Shown one piece after another: positions 46,401 to 55,005 of a stretch of DNA of 64,000 bases. The stretch comes from Flavobacterium aeripolare (GTDB taxonomy: Bacteria; Bacteroidota; Bacteroidia; Flavobacteriales; Flavobacteriaceae). Below the pieces are notes generated by a model that did not search any database, was not told the origin of the DNA, and saw only the letters and a program-made list of their open reading frames with translations. Made by a program: the position numbers and the translations under genes. Within the stretch, counting starts at the first letter, position 1; each line of letters opens with the position of its first letter. The stretch lies in contig NZ_JABSNL010000012.1 of assembly GCF_013294025.1 (NCBI RefSeq), positions 62,001-126,000 on the forward strand, read 5' to 3'.

Positions 46401-47612
46401 TTAGAAACCAACAGACCAGCTAGCAGCCCATGCTGGCATACCTGCTCCATTTCCTGCACCAGTAGAAGTACCAGTAGAAGTAACGAATGCAGAAACATCT
46501 GCAGAAACTCCGCTAGTTGCAGGTGCAACCGCATTCAATTTCCCTTTAGTTTGTGTTGCTACATCAGCGATAAAGTTTACGTTTACAGCTTTTAAAGCAG
46601 TAGGAATAAAAGCGATAGTTTCATTATTTTCAATGTTGAAAGCTACAGCCCATCCGCTTAATGCTACGTTTGTAAAAATTCCTTTAGTTCCTCTTCTTAA
46701 TTTCATTGCGTCATTTTCTAACCATGTTCCAGTTGTTGGAGCGCTTCCAGGTCCTACTAATGTCAAGTTTGTGATTGAAGGGTTAGCGATAGGCGTGTTA
46801 GCATATCCTAATTCGAAATTATCAGCTTCAATACCTCTGTTTCCTTTTCCGAAATCTAATTTTCCGTACCAGTTTGTGTTTGTTCCAGACCATCCTTCAG
46901 TCCAGTCAAATTGATCATCTTCGTTACCAATAGAGATTAGGTTAGACGTGTTCACAGTTCCACCAAAGAACTCCACTCCGTCATCTGCACCTTGATAAAA
47001 TTCTACATAATCAACAGTAGTTCCTGAACCAACACCAAATAATGAAAGTCCGTTAAATTCTTTTTCACTGTTAAAAGCAGCTCCAGCATACTCGATTCTT
47101 AAGTATTTTAAAACTCCTGAATTATCATTAGAGATTGTTCCACCGTAGCTTAAATCAGCTACTTCAGATTGTGCAGTAGCAGTCCCACCAGATACACGGT
47201 TGATAGGTGCTTTACCACAGATTACTAATCCTCCCCAGTCTCCAGCTTTTTTAGTAGTCAAACCTGATGTCATTACTACTGGTTGTGCAGCAGTACCATT
47301 TACGTTGATTTTTCCTCCTTGTGCAACTGCAATGTAAGAAGAAGTTCCACCAGTTCCTTGTATTACTGTTCCAGCAGGAATAGTTAAAGTTGCTCCACTA
47401 TTTACTTGGATTTTTCCAGTTAGTTTATATGTTTTTGATGCGTCAAGAGTTACTTCACCATCTGTAATTGTTCCTTGAAAATTACTTGCGTCTGCAGTGA
47501 AAGAAGACGATGGTGGTGTTGATGGCGTAGGTGTGTCATTTGATGAACAGCTAGTCATTAAACCCGCAGTTAATGCTAGTAAACCGAATAATTTTACAGT
47601 TGTTTTTTTCAT
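46401..47612 (-). CDS. Pho-linked lipoprotein, right-handed beta-helix-like
   Basis: 403 residues. A lipoprotein signal (LLALTAGLMTSCSSND, Cys22) is followed by a Ser/Thr/Pro linker. Then comes a repetitive Gly/Asn-rich domain resembling a right-handed beta-helix (GKIQVNSGATLTIPAGTVI, GDWGGLVICGKAPI, YLRIEYAG, VEFYQGADDGVEFFGG). No catalytic motif is recognised. It would be outer-membrane anchored, perhaps surface exposed. A phased array of Pho-type half-sites lies upstream and a terminator downstream, so it has its own transcript. It neighbours the TonB receptor on the same strand; the pair may form an uptake unit. It is not SusD by sequence. Confidence 0.78.
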   Translation of the reverse strand: MKKTTVKLFGLLALTAGLMTSCSSNDTPTPSTPPSSSFTADASNFQGTITDGEVTLDASKTYKLTGKIQVNSGATLTIPAGTVIQGTGGTSSYIAVAQGGKINVNGTAAQPVVMTSGLTTKKAGDWGGLVICGKAPINRVSGGTATAQSEVADLSYGGTISNDNSGVLKYLRIEYAGAAFNSEKEFNGLSLFGVGSGTTVDYVEFYQGADDGVEFFGGTVNTSNLISIGNEDDQFDWTEGWSGTNTNWYGKLDFGKGNRGIEADNFELGYANTPIANPSITNLTLVGPGSAPTTGTWLENDAMKLRRGTKGIFTNVALSGWAVAFNIENNETIAFIPTALKAVNVNFIADVATQTKGKLNAVAPATSGVSADVSAFVTSTGTSTGAGNGAGMPAWAASWSVGF

Positions 47613-47648
47613 GATCTTTTGATAATAATTTTAGTTATTTTGTTGGTA

Positions 47649-47737
47649 CAAAGATGCAGTAAGATCCGTTTGATGATGTTATCTAAATGTGAATGTTACT
47701 TTAATAAATAGGCAAGTGTACATTAAGTAAATGTTAC
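47649..47737 (-). promoter_or_regulatory. Pho-type promoter of the lipoprotein gene (seven 11-bp registers)
   Basis: On the minus strand, 5-mers starting at 47737, 47726, 47715, 47704, 47693, 47682 and 47671 are GTAAC, TTAAT, TTGCC, TTAAA, TTCAC, ATAAC and AAACG. Five or six of them resemble TTAAC at exact 11-bp steps. The -7-like CATCTTTG begins at 47656, 15 bp after the start of the last register, as in the pstS and first-porin promoters. The gene starts 37 bp downstream. Confidence 0.65.
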
Positions 47738-47782
47738 TGAGTTAACCTAAATGATTTGCAGCTTCAAGCAGCAAGCAGGCAT

Positions 47783-47814
47783 AAAAAAAGAGCAACGGTG
47801 AGTTGCTCTTTTAA
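47783..47814 (-). terminator. Terminator of the TonB receptor gene
   Basis: AAAAGAGCAAC (47786-47796) pairs with GTTGCTCTTTT (47802-47812); on the minus strand it ends in seven Ts. The receptor is therefore transcribed separately from the lipoprotein. Confidence 0.85.
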
Positions 47815-47838
47815 TGTATTTTTTGCTAGGTTAATTTC

Positions 47839-50586
47839 TTAGAACTGGTAGTTCAAACTCAAACTCAAGTTCATCCCTTTTTTATAAGATAATACGTTTA
47901 CATCTCCAGTAGCGTTTTCTTGAACTCTGTTGATTGAAGGGTTTAAGATATTTTTTACTACTAATCCTAATCCTAGTTTTTCAGTAAGTTTAGATTTGGC
48001 TATGAAGTCTAATGATCCAAAAGCTTTGTCCACTAAGTCTCCTTTTCCGTTAGTACCAATTGCGTTTACTCGATCAGAAAAATAAGAGTAAGTTAATGTT
48101 GTTGTTAAGTTGCTGTTTGCTTTATTCCATTCATTAAAGAATGTTAAGTCAGCATTTAATAACAAGTCAGATGCTCCAGTAAATTTACTTGTTTTGTTAG
48201 TGAAATCAACTTGGTAATTTGTTTCGCTGTTTACTTTTTCAGTGTTTAATTCTTGATTACTGTATAAATAAGAAGCGTTGATACCTGCTGATAATTTCTT
48301 AGCATTTTCAGAGTCGATATTGAATAATTGTTTTCTATACTCAATTTCTCCTCCAGCTACATAACCGTAATCTCCTGTGTTGATAAACGAAATATCATTA
48401 GAAGAAGAAGAGATTGTAACTTCATTCATAGGGTTCAAAATGTATTTTCCAAAAGCAGTAACCGAGATTAGTTCATCGCTTTTTGGGAACATTTCCCATT
48501 TAATGTCTAAGTTGTAATCGTCAGATTCGTATAAGAATGGGTTTCCTACTTTTACTTGTAGCACTTCTTCATAAACAAATAATGCTCTTTCTTTAAACTG
48601 AGGTAATGTATATGTTTTACTTGCTCCTAAACGTAAGTTTTGTTTATCGTTTAACTCGTATTTCATAATAACACTAGGTAAGAAAGCCGTTTTCTCTAAC
48701 CTGTCGTTTCCTATTCCTCCTAGTTGTGTGTACCAATCTACCTTTTGCGAAATTTGCTCTCCTCTCAATCCTACGATTGCAGTTAATTTATCAAACTTAT
48801 ATTCTGTATTTAAAAAGGCACCATGAACTGTTTGGTCACCACTATATGTTTGCGGGTCTAAAGCATTAAATACTTGTGAGTTTCCTCTAAAAGTCGCGAT
48901 GTTGAAGAAGCCGTTGTCAAAATTATTTTGATTGTAAAACAAGTCTAGGTTATTAGGGTCTACGACTGTATTTGTGAATCCATTATTTGCTTTAAGGTTA
49001 AATTGTGTTGCTTGAAACCCTCTTGATTTAACTCTACCGTTGTAACCAAAAGTGAATTTCCCTTTAAAGTCTCCTGCTTCATCTTTATTAAATTTATAGT
49101 CATAAGAAGCATTTGCAGCAAGTTCATCTTCTTTTAATTTCTGAAAGTATCTGTGGTTGTCTGGAGCAGAAATACTAGATAATTGGTACCCCGAAGGTTC
49201 ATTTCTAAAAATGTTTTGGACTCTGTCTGGCATGCTTCCATCGATAATGTTGTATGAGATACCCCAATTTAATTTAGAACGATCTCCTACTTTGTGATCT
49301 CCTAATATTTGATTGATCCACAAGCTGTTTTTCTCGTAGTTAAAACGACGTATTAATCCATTACCATCATTTGCAATATCAACAATGTACCCATAATATT
49401 CTTCTTTAGATTGAGTAGAAGTATTGATGTAAAGGCTATTGAAACTTACTTTGTTGTTGCTGTTTATTTTATAACCAATGTTAGCCATTGCAGTAGTATT
49501 GGTGTCATATTTTAATTCGCTAAAACGCTCAAAATTCTTATTAGCAATACCATTTCCGTTTACACTAGCTTTAGCAGTACCATTGTTCTTTGATGAAAAA
49601 TCATTTCCAAAAGATGCAGTTGCAAAAAGACTAAGTCTCCCTTGCGAACCTACATTAAAAGATTTACCTCCAGAAATTCCAAATGAACTTGCTATAGGCG
49701 TGTACTCTTTCATTTGAAGAGAGCCGTAATTATATTGCGTTAATGCGTTTGCAGGGATGTCTTTTTTAGTAAACCCAAAGTTACTAGTTCCTGTTTGAAG
49801 TCTAAAACTATCCTCAGATAAAGCATTAGTATTCACCTTACTTCCTACGTCTATTTTTAAGAATCCGTCGCCTTTATAATCTTTAGAAACAATGTCTACA
49901 TTTCCTCCAGCAAAATCACCGTAAATTTTACCATTGTATACTTTGTCAATAGAAATGTACTCTACGATATCTGTTGAGAAAATCTCAAGATTCAAGTTTT
50001 TCTTTTCTGGATCGTTAGATGGAATTGGCAAGCCATTCATTGTTGTAGAGTTGTAACGATCTCCTAGACCTCTTACAAATATATTTCCTGAACCTTCTTG
50101 TTTAGTAATTCCTGTAGTCTTAGTAACTGCAGTAGCTACATCACTAACTCCTTTTCTAGCTAGTTCTTGCGTTCCTATGCTCTGCTTGATCTCTACAGCA
50201 TTTTTTTGATCTAGTAATAAAGCCGTTTCTTTTTGTCTGTTTGTGTTTGTTGTAATAACAACATCTTCTAGCTTGTAGCTTGATGATCCTAACGCTTGAT
50301 TGTAAGTAGTAGTTGCTCCTGCTTTTACGATTACAGGAATTTCAACCGACTCATAACCTATAAAACTAAATTGCAAAATGTAATTTCCTGCGGGAGCGTT
50401 TACGCTATATTTTCCATCAATATCTGTTGTTGCATTAATTAGTGTGCCTTTAAGTAAAACATTTGCAAACGGCAGGGTTTCATTATTAGAATCCTTATCA
50501 CTAATGGTTCCTGTTAAAGTACCTTTAGTTTGTGCAAAGCTTAGTGTGCTGATAAAAAGTGTTAAAATGAATAGTTTAAGTTTCAT
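47839..50586 (-). CDS. TonB-dependent outer-membrane receptor, Pho-linked
   Basis: 915 residues. Signal peptide (KLKLFILTLFISTLSFAQ), CarboxypepD_reg-like domain (about 20-110, LTGTISDKDSNNETLPFANVL), plug domain (about 120-235, with GVSDVATAVTKTTGI, GSGNIFVRGLGDRYN and the IYGDFAGGNVDI end), and a 22-strand barrel ending in LSLNYQF. Such receptors import ligands across the outer membrane using TonB and the proton-motive force. Ligand unknown. It is divergent from phoB and has an extended Pho-type half-site array upstream, so it probably imports a phosphorus compound. Length and the -LNYQF end suggest a complete protein. Confidence 0.9.
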   Translation of the reverse strand: MKLKLFILTLFISTLSFAQTKGTLTGTISDKDSNNETLPFANVLLKGTLINATTDIDGKYSVNAPAGNYILQFSFIGYESVEIPVIVKAGATTTYNQALGSSSYKLEDVVITTNTNRQKETALLLDQKNAVEIKQSIGTQELARKGVSDVATAVTKTTGITKQEGSGNIFVRGLGDRYNSTTMNGLPIPSNDPEKKNLNLEIFSTDIVEYISIDKVYNGKIYGDFAGGNVDIVSKDYKGDGFLKIDVGSKVNTNALSEDSFRLQTGTSNFGFTKKDIPANALTQYNYGSLQMKEYTPIASSFGISGGKSFNVGSQGRLSLFATASFGNDFSSKNNGTAKASVNGNGIANKNFERFSELKYDTNTTAMANIGYKINSNNKVSFNSLYINTSTQSKEEYYGYIVDIANDGNGLIRRFNYEKNSLWINQILGDHKVGDRSKLNWGISYNIIDGSMPDRVQNIFRNEPSGYQLSSISAPDNHRYFQKLKEDELAANASYDYKFNKDEAGDFKGKFTFGYNGRVKSRGFQATQFNLKANNGFTNTVVDPNNLDLFYNQNNFDNGFFNIATFRGNSQVFNALDPQTYSGDQTVHGAFLNTEYKFDKLTAIVGLRGEQISQKVDWYTQLGGIGNDRLEKTAFLPSVIMKYELNDKQNLRLGASKTYTLPQFKERALFVYEEVLQVKVGNPFLYESDDYNLDIKWEMFPKSDELISVTAFGKYILNPMNEVTISSSSNDISFINTGDYGYVAGGEIEYRKQLFNIDSENAKKLSAGINASYLYSNQELNTEKVNSETNYQVDFTNKTSKFTGASDLLLNADLTFFNEWNKANSNLTTTLTYSYFSDRVNAIGTNGKGDLVDKAFGSLDFIAKSKLTEKLGLGLVVKNILNPSINRVQENATGDVNVLSYKKGMNLSLSLNYQF

Positions 50587-50605
50587 AGTGTTGTTTAATT
50601 TTTTG

Positions 50606-50683
50606 CAAAGTAAGGGCGGTGTTGTAAAGTTTGTGTTACTGAGGTATTACCATTTTGTGTTTTAAACATTAACAAAATGTTAC
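50606..50683 (-). promoter_or_regulatory. Pho-type promoter of the TonB receptor (six 11-bp registers)
   Basis: Minus-strand 5-mers starting at 50683, 50672, 50661, 50650, 50639 and 50628 are GTAAC, TTAAT, AACAC, GTAAT, GTAAC and TTTAC, at exact 11-bp steps; all but the third resemble TTAAC. The -7-like TTACTTTG begins at 50613, 15 bp after the start of the last register. The ATG follows 20 bp later. Confidence 0.65.
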
Positions 50684-50808
50684 CATATTAAATTACGGTG
50701 ACCGCTGTTTTTTTGCAATCTAAATAGTACTATATTTACATTCGAATTTAACTCCATCGGAAAGCAATTGCGACTACAACTGATGCGAAAAACACTATTT
50801 TGCAAGAA

Positions 50809-51492
50809 ATGAAAAAGAAACACACTAAAATCTTACTTGTTGACGATGAGCCAGATATCTTAGAAATCGTAGGATACAACTTAAATCAAGAAGGCTACCA
50901 AATTTTTACTGCCACTAACGGTAAAGAAGCTATTGCCAAAGCCAAAAAAGAATTGCCAGATCTTATTATCATGGATGTCATGATGCCAGAAATGGACGGA
51001 ATGGAAGCTTGCGAAAATATTAGAAAAATTCCAGAACTAGCTAATGTTATCATAACATTTCTTACCGCTAGAAGCGAAGATTACTCACAAGTTGCTGGTT
51101 TTGATGCTGGAGCAGATGACTATATCACTAAGCCTATCAAGCCAAAATTATTAGTTAGCAAGGTGAAAGCGTTGTTGAGAAGATTGAAAGAGCAAGAGCA
51201 AAACAGTGAAACACTTAACGTAGGCGGGATCGAAATCAATAGAGAGGAATATAAAATTGTTCAAGATGGTGTAGAGATTGCATTGCCTAGAAAAGAATTT
51301 GAATTGTTCTACTTACTCGCATCTAAGCCAGGAAAAGTATTTAAACGCGATGAGATTCTAGATAAAGTGTGGGGTAACGAAGTGGTTGTAGGCGGAAGAA
51401 CTATTGATGTACACATTAGAAAATTACGTGAAAAAATAGGTGAAGACCTTTTTAAAACAATTAAAGGAGTAGGCTATAAGTTTGAAGTCTAA
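50809..51492 (+). CDS. phoB: PhoB-like response regulator
   Basis: 227 residues of the OmpR/PhoB class. Receiver domain: acidic VDDE (11-14), phosphoacceptor Asp56 in IIMDVMMPEMDG, Lys in TKPIKP. C-terminal winged helix with RTIDVHIRKLREKI and the end GVGYKFEV. I chose ATG 50809; the in-frame TTG at 50800 lies in a sequence (TATTTTG, 50796-50802) that looks like part of a promoter. phoR follows after 34 bp. The neighbourhood of porins and pst genes supports a phosphate role over other OmpR-type roles. Confidence 0.88.
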   Translation: MKKKHTKILLVDDEPDILEIVGYNLNQEGYQIFTATNGKEAIAKAKKELPDLIIMDVMMPEMDGMEACENIRKIPELANVIITFLTARSEDYSQVAGFDAGADDYITKPIKPKLLVSKVKALLRRLKEQEQNSETLNVGGIEINREEYKIVQDGVEIALPRKEFELFYLLASKPGKVFKRDEILDKVWGNEVVVGGRTIDVHIRKLREKIGEDLFKTIKGVGYKFEV

Positions 51493-51526
51493 TACCACTC
51501 GACCTACTGTTAACAAATTGCCATAA

Positions 51527-52585
51527 ATGAAATTAAATTTTAAAAAAACATACAAGTTTGCTGTAAAATCGGCATTATATATAAGTGTGTTTTCTACCTT
51601 ATTTGTCGTATTGCTTACAACTACAGTTTTTAATTATACACCTCAAAAACTTTTGGTCTTTGGGGTTGTTTTTATTTTTACCATTTACCTATTTTCATTT
51701 ATAGTCATACAGTACAGGGTAGAACATTTTATTTATCGAAGGGTAAAAAAAATATACGATGATGTCTCGCTTTTAGAGTCCAGTACGTTTATAAATCAGC
51801 CAATAACTACTGATATGGAAACACTAACTAGAGAGGTAAAGAAATTTGCTACCGATAAAAAGTTAGAGATAGAAATGCTACAAGTACGTGAAGAATATAG
51901 ACGTGAATTTTTAGGAAACGTTTCTCACGAATTAAAAACACCTTTGTTTACTGTGCAGGGATACATTTCTACCTTGCTAGATGGTGCAATGGATGATAAG
52001 GCTATTCGAAAAAAATACTTAAAACGTGCCGAAAAAGGAGTAGAACGTCTTATTTATATCGTCGAAGATTTAGATATGATTACTAAGCTCGAAGTGGGTG
52101 ACTTAAATTTAGAATATTCCAATTTTGATATTGTTGAATTAATTCAAAATGTGTTTGATTTACTCGAAATGAAAGCGGATAAAAAGAAGATCACTTTAGC
52201 ATTTGAAAATTACCATATCCAACCCAATTATGTTCATGCTGATAAAGACAGAATCCAGCAAATTATCGAAAACCTCATTGTAAATTCGATAAAATATGGA
52301 AAACCAAAGGGAACTACAGAAGTAGCTGTTGTCAATTTAACTAAGGAAAAAGTACTCATTAGAATAAGCGATAACGGAGAAGGGATAGAAAAGCAAAACA
52401 TCCCCAGACTTTTTGAACGTTTCTATCGCGTGAATAAAAGTGGATCACGATCTGAAGGTGGTTCTGGTTTAGGTTTGGCTATCGTAAAACATATCATTGA
52501 AGCTCATAAAGAAAAAATATATGTCGAAAGCGAATTTGGAGTGGGTTCTGAATTCTCTTTCACACTCGAGAAAGAAGTTGTTTAA
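51527..52585 (+). CDS. phoR: PhoR-like sensor histidine kinase
   Basis: 352 residues. Two closely spaced TMs (about 14-36 and 42-62) leave almost no periplasmic sensor. A short linker leads to HisKA with His134 (NVSHELKTP), and the ATPase domain follows with N box (IIENLIVNSIKYG), G1 (DNGEGIE), F (FERFYRV) and G2 (GGSGLGLAIV). The lack of an outer sensor fits PhoR, which is controlled by the Pst-PhoU complex. There is no PAS domain, so it is shorter than E. coli PhoR. A terminator follows. Confidence 0.87.
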   Translation: MKLNFKKTYKFAVKSALYISVFSTLFVVLLTTTVFNYTPQKLLVFGVVFIFTIYLFSFIVIQYRVEHFIYRRVKKIYDDVSLLESSTFINQPITTDMETLTREVKKFATDKKLEIEMLQVREEYRREFLGNVSHELKTPLFTVQGYISTLLDGAMDDKAIRKKYLKRAEKGVERLIYIVEDLDMITKLEVGDLNLEYSNFDIVELIQNVFDLLEMKADKKKITLAFENYHIQPNYVHADKDRIQQIIENLIVNSIKYGKPKGTTEVAVVNLTKEKVLIRISDNGEGIEKQNIPRLFERFYRVNKSGSRSEGGSGLGLAIVKHIIEAHKEKIYVESEFGVGSEFSFTLEKEVV

Positions 52586-52596
52586 GTACAAGTTAT

Positions 52597-52636
52597 AAAA
52601 GGTTGTTTCTAGATACAGAAACAACCTTTTTTTTAT
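52597..52636. terminator. Terminator of phoBR
   Basis: AAAAGGTTGTTTCT (52597-52610) pairs perfectly with AGAAACAACCTTTT (52617-52630), then Ts; it may also serve the convergent permease gene. Confidence 0.85.
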
Positions 52637-52640
52637 AGTC

Positions 52641-53603
52641 TTAACTACACAAAATCACTGACATGTAAATAGGCATCCCAAAAGTGATATTAAATGGAAA
52701 GGTAATGGCTAGTGCCATGGGTAAAAAAATACCGGGATTGGCTTTGGGCACTGCGATTTTCATGGCTGCAGGCACAGCAATATAGGAAGCGCTTGCTGCT
52801 AAGATTGCAAAGATAAATCGGTTTCCTATGTCGTCTGTGATGAGGTGGGAAATGTAAGCTACAATGATGCCGTTTACTAGCGGTATAATGATCGCAAAAA
52901 CAAAGCTAAACCAACCGCTTTTAAAAAAATCATTCAGTTTTTGACCACTTACAATTCCCATGTCTAATAGAAATATGGCTAAAAATCCTTTGAACATATC
53001 AGTAGTAAATGGTTTAATTCCTAAGGCTTGCTGGTCGCTAGCTAGTAAACCTATAATTAAGCTCCCTGTGATTAATAGCACACTGCCATTAGTGAAGGAA
53101 TGTTTAATTAGCGAACTCATTTTACTGTTGTTTGACTCGTTTTTATTGTACAGTCGTATCAAGATGACACCTACAATAATTGCGGGAGCTTCCATGAGCG
53201 CCATTACAGCCACCATGTGCCCACTAAAACTGTAATTTTGCATTTCTAGAAATGTGATTGCTGTCACAAATGTCACTGCACTAACTGATCCATAAGCGGC
53301 GGCAATGGCGCCTGAGTTCTCAATGCTAAAATGTTTTTTAAGGATAAAGAAACTGTAGAACGGGATAATCACCGCAATAAAAATGCCAAATAAAACAGAC
53401 CAAATTATGTCTATCGTAAAATCACTGTGAGCTAATTCTTGGCCTCCCTTAAACCCGATGGAGAAAAGCAGATACAGCGAGATGAACTTTGATGAATTTT
53501 TGGGGATTTCTAAATCGCTTTTTAATCGAACAGCGATAATGCCCAGTAAGAAAAATAATAATGCAGGATTGGTAATGTTTTCAAGTAATAGGTCAAAGTT
53601 CAT
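52641..53603 (-). CDS. SbtA-like sodium-dependent bicarbonate transport family permease
   Basis: 320 residues with about ten TMs (start NFDLLLENITNPALLFFLLG). It includes LYLLFSIGFKGGQEL, VSAVTFVTAITFLE and SASYIAVPAAMK, as in the SbtA family (Na+/HCO3- symporters of cyanobacteria, and relatives in many heterotrophs). Transport of bicarbonate is known only for the cyanobacterial proteins, so the substrate here is uncertain. No SbtB-type PII protein is adjacent. It precedes nothing obvious in an operon; the tRNA-modification gene lies 21 bp upstream on the same strand. Confidence 0.82.
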   Translation of the reverse strand: MNFDLLLENITNPALLFFLLGIIAVRLKSDLEIPKNSSKFISLYLLFSIGFKGGQELAHSDFTIDIIWSVLFGIFIAVIIPFYSFFILKKHFSIENSGAIAAAYGSVSAVTFVTAITFLEMQNYSFSGHMVAVMALMEAPAIIVGVILIRLYNKNESNNSKMSSLIKHSFTNGSVLLITGSLIIGLLASDQQALGIKPFTTDMFKGFLAIFLLDMGIVSGQKLNDFFKSGWFSFVFAIIIPLVNGIIVAYISHLITDDIGNRFIFAILAASASYIAVPAAMKIAVPKANPGIFLPMALAITFPFNITFGMPIYMSVILCS

Positions 53604-53624
53604 TTTGAGTTTTTTAAAATAGAT

Positions 53625-54584
53625 TTACTTTTTTGTAGCGCGTGCGAGTCGGTCGTTAATCGTTCTTCCTAAATGCTGTTCTGGAAATCGCTCTGCGATG
53701 ATTATATCTAGTTGTAGCTGATCCAATTCGTGCAAGGCATCGTATAAACACGCTGCAGCTTCCGCCAAATCACCCTTGGCTGACAAAACCTTTTGGGCAA
53801 CTATCGACTCATGTTCAAATCGATTTTTGAAGCTTAGTAAGCCTATTCTCTTAGTTGTATTTGCATGTATGCTTTCTAAGATAGTATCACTTTGTATCGT
53901 TGTCGTTTTTGGTGCATAATGTTTTGATAGCATTCCGGGTGCTGCGGGTGTAGCTTCACATTGTGTCTTTATTTTTAGAGGACCTATTACTTTTTCGATA
54001 GCTTCAATGGGTATAGAACCCATTCGATACAAAACCGCCACGTCATTTTCAAAACCTATGATTGTCGATTCGATACCGTTACTGCATTCGCCACCTTCTA
54101 AAATGGGTAGTGGTGTATGCTCAAAATAGTTGGCTACATGTGTTGCTTTTGTTGGACTAATAGAACTAAAGGGGTTTGCACTAGGAGCGGCCAGCGGAAA
54201 ATCTAACTGTTGCAATAGTTCTAGTGCCACGGGATGGTTAGGTACGCGCACCGCTACAGTATCTTTTCCGGCAGTTACCAAGTCTAGAATGTGGGTCTGC
54301 TTTTTTAAAACTAAGGTTAGTGGTCCAGGCCAAAAAGTATTTGCTAGTAATTGTGCTTGTGGAGGAATGTGAGCGGCAACGAGATCAAGATCTGTAGCCG
54401 ACTTAATATGCACGATAAGCGGATTAAAAAAAGGTCTCTGTTTTAATTCAAAAATCTTCTTTAATACGACTTGGTCATAAGCATTTCCTGCAAGTCCGTA
54501 GACAGTTTCTGTTGGGATTGCCGCAATATCACTTTGTTTTAATATTTCAGCAATATCTAGAATTGAAGAGCTAATGAATGCCAT
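53625..54584 (-). CDS. L-threonylcarbamoyladenylate synthase (Sua5/YwlC type)
   Basis: 319 residues, the long Sua5 form. The YrdC domain (about 1-190) has IPTETVYGLAGNAYD, KQRPFFNPLIVHI, FWPGPLTLVLKK and APSANPFSSISPTKA. The C-terminal Sua5 domain starts near 205 (ATPAAPGMLSKHYAP). It makes threonylcarbamoyl-AMP for t6A37 in ANN-decoding tRNAs. The permease gene follows 21 bp downstream. Confidence 0.93.
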   Translation of the reverse strand: MAFISSSILDIAEILKQSDIAAIPTETVYGLAGNAYDQVVLKKIFELKQRPFFNPLIVHIKSATDLDLVAAHIPPQAQLLANTFWPGPLTLVLKKQTHILDLVTAGKDTVAVRVPNHPVALELLQQLDFPLAAPSANPFSSISPTKATHVANYFEHTPLPILEGGECSNGIESTIIGFENDVAVLYRMGSIPIEAIEKVIGPLKIKTQCEATPAAPGMLSKHYAPKTTTIQSDTILESIHANTTKRIGLLSFKNRFEHESIVAQKVLSAKGDLAEAAACLYDALHELDQLQLDIIIAERFPEQHLGRTINDRLARATKK

Positions 54585-54614
54585 TATGTTAGTTTATTTA
54601 AATTGGTAGCTATA

Positions 54615-54917
54615 TTACTCGTTTATTGCAGCCTCTTCAACGGGTACAAGGCTTATTTGTATGTTGCCTTCAATTTTAAACTGCATGTTGGCTGTTGTTT
54701 CAACCATGTCTGTGATTTTCTTAGCGGCTTCGTTCAAAGCGGTTACACGCTGCTTAGAATGTGCTGGTTTTTGACTGAAGCGCACTTCGTTACTAAAATG
54801 CTCTAATTGATGAAAGTTGATTTTACTATTGATTAATCCTAGTAAGATTTGTTTTGCCTCTGCTGCTGCAAATTCTCCTTCAACTAATTGAAACGTAAAT
54901 TCTTCTGCTGTTTTCAT
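54615..54917 (-). CDS. Small conserved-looking hypothetical protein
   Basis: 100 residues, cytoplasmic, helical N-terminal half (EFTFQLVEGEFAAAEAKQILLGLINSK as pattern only), a charged middle and a beta-rich end (KIEGNIQISLVPV). I do not recognise the family. It is divergent from the LysR gene; the two share an 88-bp region with -7-like elements on both strands (minus TACATTTG starting at 54948, plus TATATTTG at 54974-54981). Co-regulation by the LysR protein is possible but not shown. Confidence 0.7.
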   Translation of the reverse strand: MKTAEEFTFQLVEGEFAAAEAKQILLGLINSKINFHQLEHFSNEVRFSQKPAHSKQRVTALNEAAKKITDMVETTANMQFKIEGNIQISLVPVEEAAINE

Positions 54918-54940
54918 GATTATGTGGTTTAATTTGCTGC

Positions 54941-54981
54941 AAATGTAAAACGGCTAATCCATTTGTTTTTATTTATATTTG
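54941..54981. promoter_or_regulatory. Divergent -7 elements between the hypothetical and LysR genes
   Basis: Minus-strand TACATTTG (54948 down to 54941) and plus-strand TATATTTG (54974-54981) both match TAnnTTTG. No TTG -33 element is clear on either strand. Confidence 0.4.
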
Positions 54982-55005
54982 TAATGAAATCCATAAAATA
55001 TTTTT

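Noticed and set aside
46401..50586. A SusC/SusD polysaccharide-utilisation pair.
   Set aside because: The lipoprotein is beta-helix-like, not helical SusD, it lies on a separate transcript, and no glycan enzymes are nearby.
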